A stretch of 64,000 nt of DNA from Candidatus Nitrosopumilus sp. (GTDB lineage Archaea; Thermoproteota; Nitrososphaeria; Nitrososphaerales; Nitrosopumilaceae). How positions within the stretch are numbered: the stretch's first letter is position 1; each line of letters opens with the position of its first letter. A program made the translations under genes and the position numbers. The notes beneath the pieces were generated by a model. The model did not search any database, was not told where the DNA came from, and saw only the letters and a program-made list of their open reading frames with translations. The stretch is from NCBI GenBank assembly GCA_016125975.1, contig JAEFCZ010000042.1, forward strand, positions 52,618 to 116,617, in the 5' to 3' direction. Shown here piece after piece: positions 55,630 to 63,484 of this stretch.

Positions 55630-56187
55630 TTAATTACCTCCTATCACTTCAAAAGTAATTGGCAGATAAGTCATTCCCTGATTATTTCTAAAGGATATTT
55701 TCCAAGTACCAAATAATTCACAGTCAGAACATTCTTCTAAATCACTGGATAATACAGGAGTAAAGTAGTGATTAACTGCATCTTTTGATCCATCATATTG
55801 TATTGTGTGATGAATTTTTCCATCAGGGCGAACAAAGTCTATCTTACCTTTGGAATCCAGAGGGATTTGATCTCCAATTAGAAATAAAGTGTCATCAACC
55901 CCATAGGTTCCATCCAAAATGGCAAATGGGCCCGAATACAGATTATTAGAATACATGTCATCATTTACAGAATCATCAAAATGACTCATAGAATTTCCAG
56001 AGTTTGGAACAAAATCTGAGTTATCTAGCACAAATGTGATCAATACTGCAATTCCAATAACAATTGGGATGCCAAAGAGAATTTTTGAACCTGTTTTGTC
56101 ATTGTCTAGCCTCCATTGAAAAAAAGAAGCTCGATAATCTTCGAAATGTGTGTTTGAATTGGCAATCAAACATCTTTTAATCACCAA
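55630..56187 (-). CDS. Single-pass membrane protein heading cluster B, unknown
   Basis: The 185-aa protein has a short cytoplasmic N-terminus, a membrane helix (ILFGIPIVIGIAVLITFVLD, about residues 35-54) and an extracellular beta-domain (GPFAILDGTYGVDDTLFLIG, then CSDCELFGTWKISFRNNQGM with a CxxC). It could be a ligand-binding or client protein of the MoxR system. It has no counterpart in cluster A. Confidence 0.7.
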   Translation of the reverse strand: MVIKRCLIANSNTHFEDYRASFFQWRLDNDKTGSKILFGIPIVIGIAVLITFVLDNSDFVPNSGNSMSHFDDSVNDDMYSNNLYSGPFAILDGTYGVDDTLFLIGDQIPLDSKGKIDFVRPDGKIHHTIQYDGSKDAVNHYFTPVLSSDLEECSDCELFGTWKISFRNNQGMTYLPITFEVIGGN

Positions 56188-56297
56188 ATTAGTGTAATGG
56201 TGGTGACAATATATATTGATTTTGCATATATTATCTATAATTGACAGAATGTTATATATATGACAATATTAAAATATCTGATTTTCTATTCCAGCTC

Positions 56298-56501
56298 ATG
56301 CAAACAGCAGTTTTAGAATATGAAAATCAAGCAAGACCAAGATCTCAAAGACAGGTAACTTACTTTTGCAGATTATGTCGAGAATATGGAATAAAGACTA
56401 GAAAGGCACATTTGCAAAATTTCCACAATGCAAGCAGAGATACTGTAACTAAAAGAAGCAACAATGATCTTGTTGATGTGATTTTTATCGAATCAAAGTA
56501 A
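56298..56501 (+). CDS. Small C2H2-like zinc-finger protein
   Basis: From the ATG at 56298 the protein has 67 aa: a basic N-terminal part (QARPRSQRQVTY) and the finger FCRLCREYGIKTRKAHLQNF followed by H (CxxC x11 H x4 H). The frame is open to an earlier ATG at 56241, but a TATA-like TTATATATA at 56252-56260 supports the later start. It is divergent from the cluster B operon. Confidence 0.7.
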   Translation: MQTAVLEYENQARPRSQRQVTYFCRLCREYGIKTRKAHLQNFHNASRDTVTKRSNNDLVDVIFIESK

Positions 56502-56546
56502 CATTTGCAAAAAATAAAAATATCACAAAAATCATACCCAAAAAAA

Positions 56547-56657
56547 ATGGCTACTGGAAAGGGATGCAACATTTGTGAGAATGAGCATGATGGGGATTTT
56601 TACAGATTTTGCAAATGTTCATGTCATGCAAGAACTGCAAGACAAATTGTAGGTTAA
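56547..56657 (+). CDS. 36-aa Cys-rich zinc-binding microprotein
   Basis: The frame reads MATGKGCNICENEHDGDFYR and FCKCSCHARTARQIVG: five Cys and two His in CxxC x13 CxCxCH spacing, a plausible zinc site. It follows the C2H2-like gene by 45 bp and could share its transcript. Confidence 0.6.
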   Translation: MATGKGCNICENEHDGDFYRFCKCSCHARTARQIVG

Positions 56658-56698
56658 CAAAAATAAAAAAGTAAATGATAAACTGAGAATTTTTGTCC

Positions 56699-57199
56699 TT
56701 ATTCTATCCTAATTTTGGTTGTTTTTGGCTGAGGGGTGGGATGCTCTTTTGGAAGATCAATTGTAAGTATGCCGTTATCTAGTTTAGCTATCACTTCTGA
56801 GGATTTTACCCTTTCTGGAAGAGACATCCTTCTGTGAATGGATACTTCACTGCGTTCCTTTCTGATGTATTTTTTCTTCTTTTCCTCTTCGGATTCCTTA
56901 TGCTCTGCTGAGATGTCTATGTAGTCATCTCCAACGTCAAGGTTAATCTCTTCTTTTTTTATACGTGGCATGTCTGCAGTAACTACAAACTTGTCTCCTT
57001 CATCTACAAGATCACAGACAGCAGAAGAGTGCTCAAGCATACTGCCAAATGGTTTTGTTGTTGGGAATGAAGGTACAAAGCAGTGTTCAAAATCTCGTTT
57101 GAAGTTATCAAATACTTTGTCTAGATTGTCAAATCCTGAATGCCAAAATGGAGCCAATTCTCTTTTCTCGTTATTGTTGTTTTCAGTACTATCAGTCAT
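56699..57199 (-). CDS. hsp20: Small heat-shock protein, Hsp20 family
   Basis: Small heat-shock proteins hold unfolded proteins soluble. The 166-aa protein has the alpha-crystallin domain from about residue 60 (CDLVDEGDKFVVTADMPRIK, INLDVGDDYIDISAEHKESE, RRMSLPERVKSSEVIAKLDN, NGILTIDLPKE) and a C-terminal IxI-type motif KIRIE. The insert EEEKKKKYIRKERSEVSIHR is longer and more charged than usual. A TATA-like TTATAAAAA lies near 57255-57263. Confidence 0.93.
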   Translation of the reverse strand: MTDSTENNNNEKRELAPFWHSGFDNLDKVFDNFKRDFEHCFVPSFPTTKPFGSMLEHSSAVCDLVDEGDKFVVTADMPRIKKEEINLDVGDDYIDISAEHKESEEEKKKKYIRKERSEVSIHRRMSLPERVKSSEVIAKLDNGILTIDLPKEHPTPQPKTTKIRIE

Positions 57200-57297
57200 T
57201 AGAGGAAGTATGGTGCAAAAAGAAATTTTTATGTTTTGCAGATTATCAATTTTGATTTTTATAAGAATTCAGTCTAAATTTTTATTTTAATTTTAGA

Positions 57298-57319
57298 TTC
57301 AAATCCCTAGAGGTTTGAA
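57298..57319. repeat. 22-bp inverted repeat, first of three related elements
   Basis: TTCAAATCC and GGTTTGAA form an imperfect palindrome about 100 bp upstream of the hsp20 start. Related dyads occur at 62239-62262 and, weaker, at 63411-63432. It resembles a tRNA T-arm in sequence, but no tRNA surrounds it. Confidence 0.5.
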
Positions 57320-57455
57320 CCATTTACAGGAAAACAAAGAAACCAACCAACAACTCGCCTTTTTGCCAACTAAAACAGTTCTTGTTGGTTCACAGACCAA
57401 TAGTCGTTTTGCGAGTTTGGTTAAGTTAATCCTTGAGCAGGATTTACAAAATTAG
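57315..57455 (+). CDS. Possible 46-aa protein, uncertain
   Basis: A TTG-started frame in the 343-bp spacer reads NHLQENKETNQQLAFLPTKT then VLVGSQTNSRFASLVKLILE and ends QDLQN. Composition is protein-like and helical at the end. The same spacer also contains paired AACTCGC/GCGAGTT arms, so it may instead encode an RNA. I see no other gene in this spacer. Confidence 0.3.
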   Translation: MNHLQENKETNQQLAFLPTKTVLVGSQTNSRFASLVKLILEQDLQN

Positions 57456-57543
57456 TTTGACATCTCACAACGGCTAATACTTTAGAAAATATTGTCCTAA
57501 ATTTTTCATAGATTTTTACTTGGTCCTATGAAATCATTCAAGT

Positions 57544-57915
57544 TCAATACATTGTGTTATCATTAGCAGAATCCTGTGGGATCTGTTGAATAGAATCCCA
57601 ATGTTCTATAATTTTTCCGTTATTATCAAATCTGAAAAAATCCATTGTCACATATTGATCATTTCCTGGCCAAATTTGATGTGTATGTAGTGCAACCAAA
57701 TCATCCTGAGCAATTGCTCGCACAAACTCTATGCTTTTGTCCGGATAGTCTTTAGCCATACGCTCAAAATAATCTATGAATCCTTGTTTTCCATTTGCTA
57801 CTGCAGGATTGTGTTGGGTGTAATTATCACCTACAAATTTCTCTATAGCTTCTTTTGGATTGCCTTCATATGCTGTCTTGTAAAATGCTATTGCATTTTC
57901 TTTATTTTGCTTCAA
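57544..57915 (-). CDS. SnoaL-like / NTF2-fold protein
   Basis: The 123-aa protein has the NTF2-like pattern of SnoaL-type proteins: NAIAFYKTAYEGNPKEAIEK, FVGDNYTQHNPAVANGKQGF, and VTMDFFRFDNNGKIIEHWDS. Members can be cyclases or just small-molecule binders, so function is open. The start is TTG at 57915. The following 278-bp spacer to 58194 shows no gene. Confidence 0.85.
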   Translation of the reverse strand: MKQNKENAIAFYKTAYEGNPKEAIEKFVGDNYTQHNPAVANGKQGFIDYFERMAKDYPDKSIEFVRAIAQDDLVALHTHQIWPGNDQYVTMDFFRFDNNGKIIEHWDSIQQIPQDSANDNTMY

Positions 57916-58193
57916 ACTACAAACAATCCTGTAAGAATCTCATAAATTGTTTATTCTCAGGATTGAATTTGTTCAGTTTCAATACAAGTTATTTTTAATT
58001 TTAGTTTCAATTGCCAAAAATCTAGTTTTCATTTTTAAGCAATCCAAAATGAGATTCTTAGACAATCGAACTGTTTTGAGATCAAAATGATGAAAAAAGT
58101 CAACCGTGCAGAATGATCATCACATTCAAAAAAAACATAGAACAGTATTATAGAAAGAGTTTTTCTAATTTGTTCTAAAGTGACATTTCAGAT

Positions 58194-60173
58194 CTAAGCA
58201 AATGCCAATCCTTTGTTAATTAATTTTGAAGCAGTGTCATGAGTTACACAGATAGGCAAGTTATCAGTATATTTGAAAAGTAGATCATATCCAGATTTAC
58301 AATAATCATTATCAGACACAATCTTTTCAGGATGTACATCAATTTCCATACTTGTCATTTCCAAGACAGAATCAATTTCTGTACCTACAGAAATAATCGC
58401 AGTATACTTGCCGGCTTCTTCTGGAATCCATGACAAGCCAACATTGAGTGTTTGGTTAGAATTCAACATGCCTCTCATCCATTTTGCAGGTTGGATTACA
58501 GAGTCTGATTGATCTTTTATTTCAACCATGTAGATGAAATCTTGCGGATTAGAATCAATGTTTGTGATGTCAGATGCAATCTGCAACACCTGTTCGGACT
58601 TAATCTCATCAAACGCATATCCAAATGAATTGACCAAACCATAATTATCTAAATATATCATGTTCTGATAATTTTCATTTAGTGGAACCACTTTGACAGG
58701 AGTTGTTTTCTTTTCTTCTGCAGATGTACTGATCTCAACAGATTGTTTGTTAAATGAATTCCAGTCTACGTTTATTTTGGCATTATTTTCATAGCCTTTG
58801 ACTATTATTTGAACAGATTTTTTTAGTTCTGATTCGAGAGTTTCAAGTTCTATTAATTTTTCCTTGTTAATTTTCTCTTTATCTTGATTGGATGCAATCC
58901 TGATTTCAGAGATTAGTTGCGATACTTTTTCTTTAGTGATGTTCTTATCTTCTTTGTATCCTTTGATGATATCTTGCATTTTTTGTTTTGCAAGTAAATC
59001 TACATTTTCAATTTGGGTGTCATATTTTGATTCTAGTTTGTTTCTTTTAAGATCATATTCAGCTTGCAGTTTGAAAATTTTTTGATTTATTTCATATGTT
59101 TCATCAGCAATTATTTTTTGATCATCCTTATCAAGAACATATTCTACAAGCGTATGAATTTCTGCAGTTTTGGAGTCAATCATCTCGTTTGCAACAGATT
59201 CTAAAACACATTGATATTCAGATGTAGCAATATTATAAACAACCAAATGTCCTGTTTCACATTGTGTTCCAGGATTTGTTTTAATATGGGTAGGTTGTGG
59301 GTGATTGCCTGAAATGGAAATGCCTGGAACTTTGTTATCTGCCCATTTCTCTGCAAGTCCATCGTCAACGCACGAAGAGTTTCCAGAGACTACACGAGTC
59401 ACCAGAACAAATCCTTCTTTACACAAAGTATCTGAACCAATTTCAGAGACACCAGCATCATCATAATTTGCCAAGATGTAACTTGGTTGCTCTTTATAGT
59501 CTGAATAAAAAGATGCAAGGCTTTTCTGAGTCGCAGCAGATGGATGGATTTTTCCTGTCGAATTAAACATCTGCTGCTCGGCATAATCTGCAAGATTATG
59601 TTTTACATTAGATTGAGCATTGATCTCCACCATCTCAATTTTTTGAATTGATGCAGCATTGTGGTATGCGTTCTTTGCATTCTCAAAGGTTCCACCGTTA
59701 ATTAGCACTTTATTCATTGCATCTTTTCCTGCATTGGCTCTTTGTTCTTGGAATTGGAATTGATCCCAAAACACATCTTGAACATATGATGATTTTTTAT
59801 TTACAAAACTCTCAAAAGAATTTCTAGAGGAATATTTTTCCCAGAGTCTCTCCCACTCTGCAAGTTTTTTATTCAGACTTTCTATTGACATGCTGCGCAT
59901 TTTTTCCAAGTTCTCTTTTGCCTGATTCTGTTCATACTCCTTTTGTTTTAGTTCCTCTATCATCTTTTTTGTCTGTTCTATTTTCTTTAGTATGTCCTGT
60001 GCGATTGGATCATTTAGCAAATCGCCTGAAAATTCAGTAGACTTTTCAGAGTTCGAAGTCTGTGCAAAAACAGGATTGATTGCAAAAAAAAGTACAAAAA
60101 TAATGGGGATCCCCAAGATTCTCAAGTCATTCATTGATGATCGGATAAAATTATACAGATCAGCCAACATCAT
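58194..60173 (-). CDS. Secreted coiled-coil protein, paralogue of the upstream gene
   Basis: The 659-aa protein has a signal peptide (LGIPIIFVLFFAINPVFAQ), then DPIAQDILKKIEQTKKMIEE leading into a long coiled coil, a globular part with repeated Cys (DTLCKEGFVLVTRVVSGNSS, ETGHLVVYNIATSEYQCVLE), another coiled coil (about residues 340-470), and a C-terminal beta domain absent from the paralogue. It starts inside the stop of the upstream gene (ATGA overlap). The domain order matches the 440-aa neighbour up to about residue 490. Function is unknown; it is likely a surface protein. Confidence 0.75.
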   Translation of the reverse strand: MMLADLYNFIRSSMNDLRILGIPIIFVLFFAINPVFAQTSNSEKSTEFSGDLLNDPIAQDILKKIEQTKKMIEELKQKEYEQNQAKENLEKMRSMSIESLNKKLAEWERLWEKYSSRNSFESFVNKKSSYVQDVFWDQFQFQEQRANAGKDAMNKVLINGGTFENAKNAYHNAASIQKIEMVEINAQSNVKHNLADYAEQQMFNSTGKIHPSAATQKSLASFYSDYKEQPSYILANYDDAGVSEIGSDTLCKEGFVLVTRVVSGNSSCVDDGLAEKWADNKVPGISISGNHPQPTHIKTNPGTQCETGHLVVYNIATSEYQCVLESVANEMIDSKTAEIHTLVEYVLDKDDQKIIADETYEINQKIFKLQAEYDLKRNKLESKYDTQIENVDLLAKQKMQDIIKGYKEDKNITKEKVSQLISEIRIASNQDKEKINKEKLIELETLESELKKSVQIIVKGYENNAKINVDWNSFNKQSVEISTSAEEKKTTPVKVVPLNENYQNMIYLDNYGLVNSFGYAFDEIKSEQVLQIASDITNIDSNPQDFIYMVEIKDQSDSVIQPAKWMRGMLNSNQTLNVGLSWIPEEAGKYTAIISVGTEIDSVLEMTSMEIDVHPEKIVSDNDYCKSGYDLLFKYTDNLPICVTHDTASKLINKGLAFA

Positions 60174-61492
60174 ACCCTCATTATTGCACTAAACGTGTTT
60201 TGTTCAGAGTTCCAATCAATCTTGATTTCAGAATCATGTTCATATTTTGATATCAGGATATCAAGATTATTTTTCAGGGATTTCTCCATGATATCTAATA
60301 TCTGGAATTTTTCTTTAATCATATTTTTTTCAACGGCATTATATTTTTCCCGAATGTCTGTAATCTGCGTGCTAAAGTTATCTACAGATATTTCGTCATT
60401 ATTGAGTTTGTTTAAGACGATTTTTTCTTCTTCTTTCTTATTCTCTTCCATTTCTATGAACAAAAGGTCATGTTTTTTCTCCATCTTGTTGATTTGATCC
60501 TCATAAGCATCATGGATTTTTAGATTGATTCCAAATGCCTTTTCTGCAATTCTATCACGATTCATTTGAATTTGCGTTAACCCATCTGGAATAATCTGTA
60601 TTTCTTTGTTAACAGGGCTTCCCATTCCGTGTCTTTGCCACATTTCAGCAGTATACTCTGTTACACAAACGTAATCCTCTGCATGATCTCGATATATCAA
60701 AACATACTCATCCCTACATGTCGTGTTAGGATTAGTTTCACTCAGCTCATTCCATGAGGAAGTGTCCTTTGGATTTGCCAACAGGTAACCAGGATTGGTC
60801 CTATAATCTAGATAATACTTACGTAGTTGTTCTCCGGACAAATCAAGATTAAACTGTCCATCAGCATCAAAAAGAATTTGTTGGGTATAGTATGCATTTC
60901 CAGATAAAACATTGTATAATGCATTAGCCGATATCATTTCAACTTTTGTAATTTGTGCAGCATTGACAAAAGCATCCCTTGCTTCTTCAGGGCCACCACC
61001 ATTTTCAATTACTTTGGATAATGCAGCACGGCCTGCATTAATTTTAGATGCAGTAAACTTTAGGGGATGATCATAAGTTGTATCAGTAAATTTTGCAGGA
61101 TTATCCTCCAATGCGCGTTCAAGCATTTTATCAAATGTGTAATACCCCCACAAATCTTCCCATTTTTTCAAATCAGCATTCAAATGTTCTAATGCCTCAG
61201 TTCTCTTCTCTTCTAGTTCCCTCTGTTTTTCTGATGCTTCAAAATTCTTTTCTTGTAATTTTTCAATCATTCTTTTGCTTTTTTCAATTTTATCTAAAAT
61301 GTCCTGAGCCACAGGATTATTTTGCAAGTTGCCAGATAGCGAACCTTCTTCAGGAGTTGTTTGGGCATATGTATTTTGAACTAATGAAATAGAGATTATG
61401 CATGTTATAGCAAAACAGAATACTTTCAAATTGTTTCTAAATGATGTGTCAGATGTATTCAGAACCATTGAAATTTCACGCCTAGAACCCAT
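60170..61492 (-). CDS. Secreted coiled-coil protein, paralogue of the downstream gene
   Basis: From the ATG at 61492 the protein has 440 aa, with a signal peptide (VFCFAITCIISISLVQNTYA) and NPVAQDILDKIEKSKRMIEK, matching the downstream paralogue. A coiled coil, a globular middle (NPNTTCRDEYVLIYRDHAED) and a second coiled coil follow. The C-terminus ends in NTFSAIMRV where the paralogue continues. I chose 61492 over the longer frame from 61543 because a TATA box lies 25-30 bp upstream of it. Confidence 0.75.
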   Translation of the reverse strand: MGSRREISMVLNTSDTSFRNNLKVFCFAITCIISISLVQNTYAQTTPEEGSLSGNLQNNPVAQDILDKIEKSKRMIEKLQEKNFEASEKQRELEEKRTEALEHLNADLKKWEDLWGYYTFDKMLERALEDNPAKFTDTTYDHPLKFTASKINAGRAALSKVIENGGGPEEARDAFVNAAQITKVEMISANALYNVLSGNAYYTQQILFDADGQFNLDLSGEQLRKYYLDYRTNPGYLLANPKDTSSWNELSETNPNTTCRDEYVLIYRDHAEDYVCVTEYTAEMWQRHGMGSPVNKEIQIIPDGLTQIQMNRDRIAEKAFGINLKIHDAYEDQINKMEKKHDLLFIEMEENKKEEEKIVLNKLNNDEISVDNFSTQITDIREKYNAVEKNMIKEKFQILDIMEKSLKNNLDILISKYEHDSEIKIDWNSEQNTFSAIMRV

Positions 61493-61513
61493 ACCCGTAT
61501 TTTTCAAACATTC

Positions 61514-61525
61514 ATATATAATAAA
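61514..61525 (-). promoter_or_regulatory. TATA box of the coiled-coil gene pair
   Basis: On the minus strand TTTATTATATAT sits about 25-30 bp before the ATG at 61492, the archaeal spacing for a leaderless transcript. It helps to choose the start. Confidence 0.6.
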
Positions 61526-61657
61526 GATTAGGATCCTAATCATTATTTATTGAATAGTTATTATATGAATCAATAGAAAACTAATTAGCCATCATGGAAT
61601 TAAAACAGAGGGGAATTTGAAATAAAAACACTAGATCTGCAAGAAAGCATAGGGTTA

Positions 61658-62140
61658 ATGCTAAAAACTTCTGCCAAGGCATGGGAAAAAGCTGCAGACA
61701 TTGAGTTACGTGAGCGTTTTGGTCTTGTTGGCGCACAGTGGAAAATAATTGTCATATTATCAATAAAAGAAGGCATTACACAAAAGCACATTGCAGATAT
61801 GGCATTTGTTGAAGCCCCAACGCTTGTACCAATAATAGATAAAATGGAGAAAGAAAAATACATCACAAGACAATCAGATCCAAAAGACCGCAGAAACAAT
61901 CTGATCTATATGACGAAAAAATCCAAAGACATGGTGGATTCAATAATAGATTGCATCGTAGAAATAAGAAACATGGGATTAGCCAAGATTTCAAAAAAGG
62001 ATATGGAGATTGCAAAAAAAGTGTTAGAGCAGATTACTGTAAACACTGAAGGATTTATCAAACAGAAAGGAGAAAGAACAGATCCTGATCTTTGGACAAC
62101 TCCAGAAAATAAATCAGAGAAAACACTTGTAAAATTATAA
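61658..62140 (+). CDS. MarR-family transcriptional regulator
   Basis: The 160-aa protein has the MarR winged helix: GAQWKIIVILSIKEGITQKH, PTLVPIIDKMEKEKYITRQS, and the wing DPKDRRNNLIYMTKK. The C-terminal helices form the dimer interface. The frame is open upstream to a TAA near 61606 with coding-like IKTLDLQESIGLM but no start codon, so the ATG at 61658 is used. It is divergent from the coiled-coil pair and could control it. Confidence 0.88.
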   Translation: MLKTSAKAWEKAADIELRERFGLVGAQWKIIVILSIKEGITQKHIADMAFVEAPTLVPIIDKMEKEKYITRQSDPKDRRNNLIYMTKKSKDMVDSIIDCIVEIRNMGLAKISKKDMEIAKKVLEQITVNTEGFIKQKGERTDPDLWTTPENKSEKTLVKL

Positions 62141-62238
62141 TTTTTTAGAAAATATTTTCAATTGACATATTTTTCGTTTTATCCTATCAATAAAAAAAGA
62201 AAAAGTTTGGTGTTCATTTTTTAGCTCAAGCATATGGT

Positions 62239-62262
62239 GTTCAAATCTTGGCAGGTTTGAAC
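62239..62262. terminator. 24-bp inverted repeat between convergent genes
   Basis: GTTCAAATCT and AGGTTTGAAC form a stem of ten pairs (one G-T) in the spacer between marR and the convergent gene, so it may be a bidirectional terminator. It shares its arms with the dyad at 57298-57319. Confidence 0.5.
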
Positions 62263-62290
62263 GTTTCTCGTTTGATATGTTGCTAATTGT

Positions 62291-63344
62291 TTATTCTAAC
62301 TGAAATGTGGTCTTCCAAGGACCTGAAATTATGACAAAGGAAGGAAACTTGTCTATGCTTGCATATTCGAATTTTGTTCCCCTCATGGGTTTGCGCGCAA
62401 CTGCATAGTTTGGATCCTCTCTTGGGAATCGTTCCTGAATGAGGATTTCATGCAAAGTAACAGTTAGCTGTTTTGCATCAGGATGCAACGGTTTGCCATG
62501 AAACTCATGTTTGTACTCAAATCCCTCAGGAGAACTTGAACCGCCGCCGCCATGACTGGTCAGTTCATATGAATTTCCAAGATCATCCTCCAACGTAACT
62601 ACTACCAATGTCGGGCCATTCTGGATAGTTTGATTTTTCCCAAATTCACTTTTTGTGTATATGAAAAATTTAATTCCAGTATCAAATATTTCAAGCGAAG
62701 GTATGATGACATCAACATTACTCAAAGTTTCTTGGTATACAATAGGAATTACATTTTGTAGTTTTTCCAGTTTAGCCCCACTACGAATAGAACGGAGCTT
62801 GTTAGGATTTATTTTTACAAATTCTATCAGTGTCTTTAGTTATTTGAGAGTAATCTGAAGGTTCAACGCATGTTATGAGAAATCCAAAATTATTTTGCGG
62901 CATTCCATCTCGAAAATTCAATCGGTCGTTTTTACATACAATCATAGTGTCAAGCTTACTCTTGGCAAATCCTTCATCATTTGGACTAGAGCTAAGAGAC
63001 ATTAAGCAAACTTTGCTTGCAGGACGAGTGCCATCGCATACTTTTTCTACAGTTACTGGAATTAAACCTGAACCATGATGATTTATGTTGTATCCTACGA
63101 AGCTACCTCCACGTATCGTTGGCAAGATTATCGGATTATCCGACAGAAATGTTATGTCCGAATCACTTTGTAATTTGAAACCATCCTCAATCACATAACA
63201 TAATGCACCAGAAGAACGCATTCCAGTAATTTTGACGGTATCACCGTCGTGTAGTCCCATCTCATCCATCTGGCTTTTTTCGATACGCACTATGGTTTTA
63301 TCAAAATCATCTACAGTAGGAGGCAGCATTCTAAAACGATTCAT
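62291..63344 (-). pseudogene. Protein with Cdc48-N-like barrel, split by one frameshift
   Basis: The first frame (63344 to 62802) begins with a double-psi-barrel pattern like the Cdc48/VAT N-domain (VRIEKSQMDEMGLHDGDTVK) and runs to SDYSQITKDTD. One base shift near 62836 gives LIEFVKINPNKLRSIRSGAK and joins the second frame (to 62291), which has a beta-rich C-terminal domain (FIYTKSEFGKNQTIQNGPTL). The product would be about 350 aa without an ATPase module. It is either a pseudogene or carries a sequencing error. Confidence 0.72.
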
Positions 63345-63460
63345 GCAAGCATGATTCTAATCACTTTCATAAATTCTTCTATTTTTTACTAGTGAAAACA
63401 TAGTTGTATATTCAAATCTTGACAAATTTGTCCATACGGAGATTTTAACCAAAGTGATAA

Positions 63461-63470
63461 CCCCCCCCCC
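63461..63470. repeat. Run of ten C
   Basis: Ten consecutive C in AT-rich intergenic DNA, 15 bp after the FG-GAP-like gene and about 117 bp before the start of the frameshifted gene. It is prone to slippage and to sequencing error. Confidence 0.9.
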
Positions 63471-63484
63471 ATAGAGATCTACTA

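Noticed and set aside
57298..57319. tRNA fragment, because of the T-arm-like GATTCAAATCCC
   Set aside because: No acceptor, D or anticodon arm is nearby; it is better explained as a dyad shared with two other sites.
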